A stretch of 11,094 nt of DNA from an uncultured Collinsella sp. GTDB taxonomy: Bacteria; Actinomycetota; Coriobacteriia; Coriobacteriales; Coriobacteriaceae. Where the stretch lies: contig CATZKS010000069.1 of NCBI GenBank assembly GCA_958421035.1, forward strand, positions 1-11,094, read 5' to 3'. This document shows positions 1-5,368 of the stretch, in pieces. Below the pieces are notes generated by a model that worked only from the letters and a program-made list of their open reading frames with translations, made no database searches and had not been told where the DNA came from. The position numbers and the translations under genes are program-made. Positions within the stretch are counted from its first letter, which is position 1; each line of letters begins with the position of its first letter.

Positions 1-1
1 C

Positions 2-2488
2 AACCTCTTTGCCGTCGACACCGACGACAGCAAGCCCAAGAAGTACGTGCTCGAGATGTTCCCGTATCCGTCGGGCGACCTGCACATGGGCCACGCGCGC
101 AACTATACCATCGGCGATGCCATGGCCCGTCAGGCCCGCATGCGCGGCTACGACGTGCTGCACCCCATCGGCTTTGACGCCTTTGGCCTTCCTGCCGAGA
201 ACGCCGCTATCAAGCACAACACGCAGGCTGCCGCCTGGACGTATAAGAACATGGACCAGGCGCTCGCCACGATGAAGCGCATGGGCTTCTCCTACGATCT
301 GGATCGCATGGTCAAGACCTGCAGCCCCGACTACTACCGTTGGGGTCAGTGGATCTTTGAGAAGATGTGGGAAAAGGGCCTGGTCTACCGTAAGAAGAAC
401 CCGGTCAACTGGTGCCCCACCTGCAAGACCGTTCTGGCCAACGAGCAGGTTACCGAGGGTAAGTGCTGGCGCTGCGGCACCGAGCCCGAGAAGCGCGACC
501 TTGAGCAGTGGTACTACAAGATTACCGAGTACTCTCAGGAGCTGCTCGACGACCTGGAGAAGCTCCCCGGCTGGCCCGAGCGCGTCAAGCAGATGCAGGC
601 CAACTGGATCGGTCGCTCCGAGGGCGCCGAGGTCGACTTTACCCTGTGCGACAAGGATGGCGAGCCCATCGAGGGTGATGAGGGCAAGATCACCGTCTTC
701 ACCACGCGAGCCGATACGCTCTTTGGCGTTTCCTTCTTTGTCCTGGCTCCCGAGTACGCCCGTCTGCACGAGCTCGTCGAGGGCACGGAGTACGAGGAGG
801 CCGTGACCAAGATCGTCGAGGACTCCAAGCATATCTCTGCCGTCGAGCGTGCCCAGGGCACCATCGAGAAGCATGGCGCTTTTACCGGCCGCTATGTGGT
901 AAACCCCGTCAACGGCGAGAAGGTCCCCGTGTGGGTTGCCGATTATGTCGTTGCCGACTACGGTACCGGTGCCGTCATGGCCGTTCCCTGTGGCGACCAG
1001 CGCGACTTTGAGTTTGCCCGTAAGTACGACCTGCCGATCGTGCCGATCATCCTGGACGATGACGATCGCGCTGCCGTCGAGGCCAGCGGCGAGACCATCG
1101 ATACCTTCCATGCCGAGACCGTCGACTGGGATTGCGCCCACGCTGCCGAGGGCACGCTCGTCCAGTCTGGCAAGTACACCGGAATGCGCGGCGGCAAGCA
1201 CTCCGAGGGCGAGGCTGCGATCGTGGCCGACCTCGAGGCCATGGGCTGCGGTCGTCGCAAGGTCGAGTTCCGTCTGCGCGACTGGCTCATTTCCCGTCAG
1301 CGCTATTGGGGCAACCCCATCCCGGCCATCCACTGCGAGCACTGCGGCATCGTGCCCGTGCCCGAGGATCAGCTGCCGGTGACGCTGCCCGAGAACCTGG
1401 ACCTGGGCGCCGGCGAGACCCTCGCCGAGTGCAAGGAGTTCTACGAGACCACCTGCCCGGTCTGCGGCCGCCCGGCCAAGCGTGAGACCGATACCATGGA
1501 CACCTTCACCTGCTCCAGCTGGTATTACCTGCGCTATACCGATCCGCACAACACCGAGCTGCCCTTCTCCCATGAGGCCGCCGACCGTTGGATGCCCGTC
1601 GATAACTACATCGGCGGCATCGAGCACGCCATTCTGCACCTGCTCTACAGCCGCTTCTTTACCAAGGCACTGCGCGACCTGGGCCTGCTGAGTGTGGACG
1701 AGCCCTTCACCAACCTGCTGTGCCAGGGCATGGTCAAGGACGAGAACGGCGACACCATGTCCAAGTCCAAGGGCAATGTCGTGCCTCCGAGCTCGGTCAT
1801 CGAGCCCTACGGCGCCGACACCATGCGTTTGGCGATCCTGTTTATCGCCCCGCCCGAGAAGGACTTCGACTGGGATCCCAAGGCTGTTGAGGGCGCCAAC
1901 CGCTTCATCAAGCGCGCCTGGCGTATCGTTTGGCAGCTCGTCCAGTCCGGCGACGCCAACGTGGCCTTCGACAAGTCCGCGCTCGACGAGGTTGCGATGA
2001 AGCTCTATCGCGAGCGTCACCGCACCATCGCCAAGTGCACCGAGGACTTTGACCGCGGCCAGTTCAACACCGCGATCTCGGCCGTCATGGAGCTCGTCAA
2101 CGCGGCGAGCGCCTATCTCAACGCCACCGAGGGTACCGCCCGCGACAAGGCGCTGTGCTACGGCGTGGCCAAGGACATCGTGAGCGTCCTTGCCCCCATC
2201 TGCCCGTTCTGGGCCGACGAGCTGTGGCACGAGGCCCTCGGCTGCGAGGGCAACGCCTACACCGCCGCCTGGCCCGAGTTCGACCTGGCCGAGTCCGTTG
2301 AGGACACGGTGCAGATCGTCGTCCAGGTGCTCGGTAAGGTCCGCGGCCGCGTCGACGTGGCCCGCGATGCCTCCAATGAGGATATGCAGGCTGCCGCCGA
2401 GGCCGCCGTCGCCAAGTGGCTCGAGGGCAAGACGGTCGTCAAGGCCATCTGCGTGCCCGGCAAGCTGGTCAACCTGGTGGTCAAGTAA
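2..2488 (+). CDS. leuS: Leucyl-tRNA synthetase (LeuRS), 5'-truncated by window edge
   Basis: Class Ia aminoacyl-tRNA synthetase that charges tRNA-Leu in the cytoplasm. The frame is open from base 2, so the GTG at 47 is only an internal Val codon; perhaps 20-30 N-terminal residues are missing. The HIGH signature reads HMGH (83-94) and the KMSKS signature reads TMSKS (1753-1767). Two Cys pairs (codons 413/422 and 464/473) form a zinc site, and a second set lies at 1334/1343 and 1454/1463. The CP1 editing domain is present: the Thr-rich peptide TTRADTLFG starts at 701 and GTGAVMAVPCGDQRD ends near 1006, keeping the Thr and both Asp residues expected at the editing site. The anticodon-binding helices and C-terminal domain follow, ending at TAA 2486-2488. 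Family membership is certain. Small departures are KMSKS to TMSKS and AHD to CGD in the editing loop. Confidence 0.97.
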   Translation, partial: NLFAVDTDDSKPKKYVLEMFPYPSGDLHMGHARNYTIGDAMARQARMRGYDVLHPIGFDAFGLPAENAAIKHNTQAAAWTYKNMDQALATMKRMGFSYDLDRMVKTCSPDYYRWGQWIFEKMWEKGLVYRKKNPVNWCPTCKTVLANEQVTEGKCWRCGTEPEKRDLEQWYYKITEYSQELLDDLEKLPGWPERVKQMQANWIGRSEGAEVDFTLCDKDGEPIEGDEGKITVFTTRADTLFGVSFFVLAPEYARLHELVEGTEYEEAVTKIVEDSKHISAVERAQGTIEKHGAFTGRYVVNPVNGEKVPVWVADYVVADYGTGAVMAVPCGDQRDFEFARKYDLPIVPIILDDDDRAAVEASGETIDTFHAETVDWDCAHAAEGTLVQSGKYTGMRGGKHSEGEAAIVADLEAMGCGRRKVEFRLRDWLISRQRYWGNPIPAIHCEHCGIVPVPEDQLPVTLPENLDLGAGETLAECKEFYETTCPVCGRPAKRETDTMDTFTCSSWYYLRYTDPHNTELPFSHEAADRWMPVDNYIGGIEHAILHLLYSRFFTKALRDLGLLSVDEPFTNLLCQGMVKDENGDTMSKSKGNVVPPSSVIEPYGADTMRLAILFIAPPEKDFDWDPKAVEGANRFIKRAWRIVWQLVQSGDANVAFDKSALDEVAMKLYRERHRTIAKCTEDFDRGQFNTAISAVMELVNAASAYLNATEGTARDKALCYGVAKDIVSVLAPICPFWADELWHEALGCEGNAYTAAWPEFDLAESVEDTVQIVVQVLGKVRGRVDVARDASNEDMQAAAEAAVAKWLEGKTVVKAICVPGKLVNLVVK

Positions 2489-2517
2489 GCATTGCGTGCT
2501 TAACTGACGCATAAAAG

Positions 2518-2552
2518 ACGAGGGGCGATCCGGTTGGGTCGTCCCTCGTTTT
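2518..2552. terminator. Intrinsic terminator between convergent leuS and lipoprotein gene
   Basis: An 11-bp stem (2518-2528 with 2539-2549, one G-U pair) encloses a 10-base loop. It lies 29 bases after the leuS stop and is followed by TTTT (2549-2552). On the other strand the run of A at 2513-2516 gives a short U tract just past the stem, so it probably also ends transcripts of the minus-strand lipoprotein gene, whose stop is 41 bases from the hairpin. No other terminator candidate lies between the two genes. Confidence 0.85.
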
Positions 2553-2592
2553 GTGTTGTATGCCCTGCTTAGTCATTGCGTCGCACCGTCTT

Positions 2593-3165
2593 CTATGGGA
2601 TGTGTACCAGGTCCCTAAAGTAAACGTTGCCCGTTGCCTCTTCGAACATCCAAATTTTGAGGTAGATGTCGTTGAGGTCGTTGTTCACATCAAAGTCCGG
2701 GTCGTCGAAGGTGCCCACAAAGGTGAGCATGGCGCGCGTTTCCTCTCCAGCGGCGACCGGTTGGCGCATGCGTACGTCGCGGACCACGCCGTTGACGTAG
2801 GCATAGGAGTCCACATCGCCAAACATCATGTCGACACCGGTGTTGTTGGTCACCGTAAAGACGAGCGCGGCGTCGCCGTAGCCATCCGTGTCCTTGCCCA
2901 CGCAGGTAACATGGACGTTCTCGTCTGCCTCAAGGTCGATGGGGAGCTGTTCTTGGGAATCGGGACTCAGGCCCTGAGGATCGACGATGTCCTCGTCTAT
3001 TTTGTCGAAGCTCTCCGATGGCGTCGTTTTCTCGATGGCTTTTGTGCTGCCAGGGTTCGGTTCGCATGTGTCGGTTTTGCCATTCGCGTTGCCGCAGCCC
3101 AAGAGGGCCAACGAGCACGTTGCGATGGCGAGCGCAGTCATGCAGAGGGTGCCTAGGCGTTTCAT
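2593..3165 (-). CDS. Small secreted lipoprotein of unknown function
   Basis: A 190-residue protein with a typical lipoprotein signal: MKR basic start, a hydrophobic stretch to about residue 22 and a lipobox (ALLGC) with the lipid-accepting Cys at residue 24. It should be exported by Sec, cleaved by signal peptidase II and anchored outside the membrane. Residues about 25-85 are an acidic, Pro/Ser-rich linker. Residues about 86-190 look like one beta-sandwich domain, with alternating strands, a 'VFTVTNNTG' stretch and a later 'AGEETRAMLTF' stretch, reminiscent of DUF4352-like or other Ig-like extracellular domains of Gram-positive lipoproteins. That resemblance is my impression, not a search result. 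The start is supported by a strong Shine-Dalgarno 5 bases upstream. It is convergent with leuS and divergent from the rimP operon, so it appears monocistronic. No catalytic motif is visible; a binding or structural role is possible but unproven. Confidence 0.85.
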   Translation of the reverse strand: MKRLGTLCMTALAIATCSLALLGCGNANGKTDTCEPNPGSTKAIEKTTPSESFDKIDEDIVDPQGLSPDSQEQLPIDLEADENVHVTCVGKDTDGYGDAALVFTVTNNTGVDMMFGDVDSYAYVNGVVRDVRMRQPVAAGEETRAMLTFVGTFDDPDFDVNNDLNDIYLKIWMFEEATGNVYFRDLVHIP

Positions 3166-3170
3166 GGGTG

Positions 3171-3177
3171 CCTCCTT
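3171..3177 (-). promoter_or_regulatory. Ribosome binding site of the lipoprotein gene
   Basis: Read on the minus strand this is AAGGAGG, a full-strength Shine-Dalgarno 5 bases before the ATG at 3165-3163. It fixes the start codon and shows the gene is probably well translated. Confidence 0.85.
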
Positions 3178-3240
3178 GCCGTAGAGGATTTGGAAAGGTT
3201 CGTCGTTGCGCGACTTGCTGGCTGGCTTGTTGCAGAATGT

Positions 3241-3268
3241 CCCCTAGCGTAAGTCTGATCGATAGGGG
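3241..3268. repeat. Inverted repeat upstream of the lipoprotein gene
   Basis: CCCCTA (3241-3246) and TAGGGG (3263-3268) are perfect 6-base inverted arms. After one mismatch, two further pairs extend the arms inward around a 10-base centre. It lies 76-103 bases before the lipoprotein start and has no U tract. It could be an operator or a 5'-leader hairpin of that gene, or chance. Confidence 0.4.
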
Positions 3269-3295
3269 CTCGGGGAGGAATGCCCTTGGGGTCCG

Positions 3296-3330
3296 AACGG
3301 GCCTGTGGAATGGGACGCATGGCCCGTTTT
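3296..3330 (+). terminator. Possible weak terminator or hairpin, plus strand
   Basis: AACGGGCC (3296-3303) and GGCCCGTT (3321-3328) form a perfect 8-bp GC-rich stem around a 17-base loop. T's at 3327-3330 end the structure, then G's follow. The geometry is that of a weak intrinsic terminator on the plus strand. No plus-strand gene precedes it, so its function is unclear; it might stop antisense transcription or end an unannotated small RNA. Confidence 0.35.
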
Positions 3331-3424
3331 GGGGCTGTTGAGGGTGCGCCGCATGGGGTTCCTCGACCAATTGTCCTATTCTTATGGAGAAGCTGTGCAC
3401 ACGCTGACCTGCAGATTCGTACTG

Positions 3425-3465
3425 TGCTTGCACGTTTCCGCAGCTATTGGTATAGTTTGCTTGCA
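3425..3465. promoter_or_regulatory. Paired TGCTTGCA boxes flanking the rimP promoter (candidate operator)
   Basis: The 8-base sequence TGCTTGCA occurs at 3425-3432, overlapping the -35, and again at 3458-3465, over the predicted start point. Each copy is a small dyad (gTGC-TT-GCAc and tTGC-TT-GCAa). The copies are 33 bases apart, close to three helical turns, so a protein could bind both on one DNA face and block the promoter. That they act as an operator is inference; the regulator is unknown. Confidence 0.4.
3428..3456 (+). promoter_or_regulatory. Sigma-70-type promoter of the rimP operon
   Basis: The -35 element TTGCAC (3428-3433) and the -10 element TATAGT (3451-3456) are separated by exactly 17 bases. 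TGG directly before the -10 makes it an extended -10 (TGn). Transcription should start near 3462-3464, about 70 bases before the rimP ATG. It is the best promoter-like sequence I found in the window and sits where the operon promoter is expected. Confidence 0.8.
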
Positions 3466-3481
3466 AATGAAGTTGTAATTG

Positions 3482-3514
3482 AAAGAAGTGGGGTTTCGGC
3501 CCCGCTTCTTTTTT
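3482..3514 (+). terminator. Leader terminator (candidate attenuator) before rimP
   Basis: A strong hairpin: AGAAGTGGGG (3484-3493) pairs with CCCCGCTTCT (3500-3509) around a 6-base loop with one U-G pair, and A's at 3482-3483 can pair into the T run. Six T's follow directly (3509-3514). It begins about 20 bases after the predicted transcription start and ends 20 bases before the rimP ATG, so unregulated transcripts would stop at about 50 bases. Its position suggests attenuation of the rimP operon. I could not identify a convincing anti-terminator pairing. Confidence 0.75.
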
Positions 3515-3522
3515 GTATGGAT

Positions 3523-3527
3523 GGAGG
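3523..3527 (+). promoter_or_regulatory. Ribosome binding site of rimP
   Basis: GGAGG with 7 bases to the ATG at 3535. It decides the start in favour of 3535 over the in-frame ATG at 3517, which has only the T run and terminator stem in front of it. Confidence 0.8.
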
Positions 3528-3534
3528 TGCCGCA

Positions 3535-4029
3535 ATGGTCAAGACCAAGACCGAGCAGGCGATCATCGACGCGCTCGAGGCCGTCGCTCCCCAGCACGAT
3601 GTCGACATCGTCGACGTCGAGCTCGTGGGTGCCACCAAGGCCCCCTGCGTGCGTGTGCGTATCGAGGGTGCCGAGGGTCAGAGCCTGTCGCTCAACGACG
3701 TCACGGCCAACACCAAGTGGGTCGGCGACGTGATCGAGGAGCTCGATCCCATTTCTTCGAGCTACACGCTTGAGGTGTCGAGCCCGGGCATGGCGCGCCC
3801 GTTGCGCCGCCCGCGCGACTTTGCCCGCTTTGTGGGCGAGGACTGCGAGCTCACCTCCACCGCCACCGAGGGCTGTCGCAAGTTCACCGGCAAGATTGCC
3901 GCTGCGACCGAGACCGACGTGACCCTCGAGCTCGAGGACGGCGAGTCCGTCACCCTCGATTTCTCTGATGTTAAAAAGTGCAAGTTGAAGCCCACCTACG
4001 ACTTCAAGCCCGCGAAGGAAGGAAAGTAA
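3535..4029 (+). CDS. rimP: Ribosome maturation factor RimP
   Basis: A cytoplasmic 30S-subunit assembly factor of 164 residues, close to the family's usual 150-160. The N-terminal alpha/beta domain contains the family signature 'YTLEVSSPGMARPL' (residues about 77-90), followed by 'FARFVG'. The C-terminal part (about residues 95-155) fits the SH3-like domain, with the alternating strand pattern 'GKIAAATETDVTLELEDG'. A good Shine-Dalgarno supports this start. It is the first gene of the operon and is followed by nusA after one base, so the two are probably translationally coupled. Expression is likely governed by the promoter and leader hairpin upstream. The frame is open back to 3280, but that extension lies across the promoter and terminator and has no family similarity. 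Confidence 0.95.
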   Translation: MVKTKTEQAIIDALEAVAPQHDVDIVDVELVGATKAPCVRVRIEGAEGQSLSLNDVTANTKWVGDVIEELDPISSSYTLEVSSPGMARPLRRPRDFARFVGEDCELTSTATEGCRKFTGKIAAATETDVTLELEDGESVTLDFSDVKKCKLKPTYDFKPAKEGK

Positions 4030-4030
4030 G

Positions 4031-5278
4031 ATGGCAGCATCCGACATGATGTCCGCCCTGATGGAGCTTTGCCAGGAGAAGCACATCGACCAGCTCTACC
4101 TGATCGACCGCCTGGAGCAGTCGCTTGCCAAGAGCTATGCCGAGATCCTGCATCTTGAGTGGGGCGCCAAGGTGACCATCGACCGCACCACCGGCAAGAT
4201 CTACGTCTACCGCCTGGAGCCGATCGACGATTCTATGGACGAGGAGGGCAACTTCACCGAGTTCGAGGAGATCGACGTCACTCCCAAGAACACGAGCCGC
4301 ATCGCTGCCCAGCACGCCAAGGCCGAGATCAACGCCATCGTGCGCAACTCCGCCCGCGAGCAGATTTACGAGGAGTTCTCCGGCCGCATCGGTGACCTCA
4401 TCAGCGGTACCGTGCTGCAGTCCACGCCCGACTTCACAATCGTCAAGATCCGCGAGGGCGTCGAGGCCGAGCTTCCGCACTTCGACCAGCGCCGTTACGA
4501 GAACGAGCGCAACGAGCGTCCGATGGGCGAGCGCTACCTGCACAACCAGCACATCAAGGCCGTGATCATCGACGTTCGCGACCCCAACTCCAACCTGCAG
4601 CCGGTTCGTGGCGAGCACAGCCGTCCGCCGATTGTCATCTCCCGTACCCACCCCGAGCTCATGCGTCGTCTGTTTGAGCAGGAGGTGCCCGAGATCTATG
4701 AGGGCACCGTCCAGATCAAGTCGATCGCTCGCGAGCCGGGCCAGCGCTCCAAGGTCGCCGTCCATTCGCTCGACGATCGTCTGGATCCCGTGGGCGCCTG
4801 CGTCGGCCCCAAGGGCAGCCGTGTCCGCGCCGTCGTTGGTGAGCTCCGTGGTGAGCGTGTCGACGTCATCCTGTGGGATGCCGATCCGGCCGTCTACGTT
4901 GCCAACGCCCTGTCGCCCGCCAAAGTCACCCGCGTCCTCATCGACGAGGAGAAGGCCTACGCCGGCGTCATCGTGCCGGACGACCAGCTGTCCCTCGCCA
5001 TTGGCAAGGAGGGCCAGAACGCCCGCCTCGCCGCTCGCCTGACTGGTTGGCACATCGACATTAAGTCCGAGACCCTTGCCGCCGACATCCTCAAGAACGT
5101 CCCCGTTCACGAGGAGCCCGCCGCCGACCTGATCGGTGACGAGGAGGACGACGACGTCCGTCGCTGCGAGTACGTGTCCGAGGACGGCATTCAGTGCCGC
5201 AACCAGGCCCGTCCCGGCTCCCGTTTCTGCGGTGTCCACGACACCGACGCCTTCGATGATGCGGAGGACCTGATCTAG
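4031..5278 (+). CDS. nusA: Transcription termination/antitermination factor NusA with C-terminal Cys/His motif
   Basis: NusA binds RNA polymerase and nascent RNA and tunes pausing, termination and antitermination. This protein has 415 residues. The N-terminal RNAP-binding domain covers about 1-115, the S1 domain begins near 118 ('GDLISGTVLQ'), KH1 carries GPKG (259-262) and KH2 carries GKEG (325-328). After the KH2 end near 355 comes an acidic linker (GDEEDDD, about 370-376) and a CX9CX10CX2H motif with C379, C389, C400 and H403, then an acidic end. Short Gram-positive NusA proteins normally stop soon after KH2 and lack this tail; it also differs from the acidic repeats of enterobacterial NusA. 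The spacing resembles the small 'GxxC...PGSxxCxxH' knuckles of DUF5763-like proteins, so zinc binding is plausible but inferred. Shine-Dalgarno AAGGAAGG (4015-4022) lies inside the rimP end. Confidence 0.96.
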   Translation: MAASDMMSALMELCQEKHIDQLYLIDRLEQSLAKSYAEILHLEWGAKVTIDRTTGKIYVYRLEPIDDSMDEEGNFTEFEEIDVTPKNTSRIAAQHAKAEINAIVRNSAREQIYEEFSGRIGDLISGTVLQSTPDFTIVKIREGVEAELPHFDQRRYENERNERPMGERYLHNQHIKAVIIDVRDPNSNLQPVRGEHSRPPIVISRTHPELMRRLFEQEVPEIYEGTVQIKSIAREPGQRSKVAVHSLDDRLDPVGACVGPKGSRVRAVVGELRGERVDVILWDADPAVYVANALSPAKVTRVLIDEEKAYAGVIVPDDQLSLAIGKEGQNARLAARLTGWHIDIKSETLAADILKNVPVHEEPAADLIGDEEDDDVRRCEYVSEDGIQCRNQARPGSRFCGVHDTDAFDDAEDLI

Positions 5279-5287
5279 CGCGCGGTC

Positions 5288-5308
5288 GCGCCGGACGGGT
5301 TCCGGCGC
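5288..5308 (+). repeat. GC-rich hairpin in the nusA-infB junction
   Basis: GCGCCGGA (5288-5295) and TCCGGCGC (5301-5308) form a perfect 8-bp stem with a 5-base loop, beginning 10 bases after the nusA stop. No T tract follows, so it is not a standard intrinsic terminator. It could be an mRNA processing or stability element or a pause hairpin. Confidence 0.55.
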
Positions 5309-5333
5309 ATCTCCCACGCTCGTTCAGTCTCTA

Positions 5334-5347
5334 GGCACCAAGGTGCC
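5334..5347 (+). repeat. Palindrome GGCACC-AA-GGTGCC before infB
   Basis: Perfect 6-base arms (5334-5339 and 5342-5347) around AA, ending 9 bases before the infB Shine-Dalgarno. It could fold as a short RNA hairpin next to the ribosome site or act as a DNA operator. Function unknown. Confidence 0.45.
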
Positions 5348-5356
5348 AGAAAGGGT

Positions 5357-5362
5357 AGGTGA
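5357..5362 (+). promoter_or_regulatory. Ribosome binding site of infB
   Basis: AGGTGA pairs perfectly with the right half of the anti-Shine-Dalgarno of 16S rRNA and lies 6 bases before the ATG at 5369. It supports that start. Confidence 0.7.
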
Positions 5363-5368
5363 AGTCAT

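Larger units (their letters stand above)
3166..3534. other. Divergent intergenic region between lipoprotein gene and rimP operon
   Basis: 369 bases without a convincing gene. The right third holds the rimP promoter, its flanking boxes and the leader terminator (listed separately). The left part holds two inverted repeats (3241-3268 and 3296-3328). I could not find a convincing promoter for the minus-strand lipoprotein gene. An 8-base palindrome, TGTGCACA, lies at 3394-3401. No tRNA, SRP RNA or riboswitch pattern was recognised. Confidence 0.7.

Noticed and set aside
47..49. GTG as start of leuS
   Set aside because: The frame stays open to base 2 with residues typical of the LeuRS N-terminus (NLFAVD...KYVLEMFPYPSG), so the real start is upstream of the window.
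2551..3156. 201-codon plus-strand frame opposite the lipoprotein gene
   Set aside because: The minus-strand reading has a signal peptide, lipobox and perfect Shine-Dalgarno; the plus reading overlaps the leuS terminator and has no recognisable features.
3241..3360. Small SRP RNA or tRNA in the G-rich intergenic stretch
   Set aside because: The conserved SRP tetraloop and internal-loop sequences and any cloverleaf arms are missing.
3280..3534. N-terminal extension of RimP by 85 residues
   Set aside because: The frame is open but the extension crosses the promoter and terminator, is unlike RimP, and the ATG at 3535 has a proper Shine-Dalgarno and gives the family length.
5162..5242. NusA tail as a fused YlxR domain
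   Set aside because: YlxR has a short N-terminal 'CxxC' type motif and about 90 residues; the tail has a different Cys/His spacing and is too short.
4004..5317. 437-codon open frame on the minus strand opposite nusA
   Set aside because: Same antisense artefact; nusA explains the region fully.
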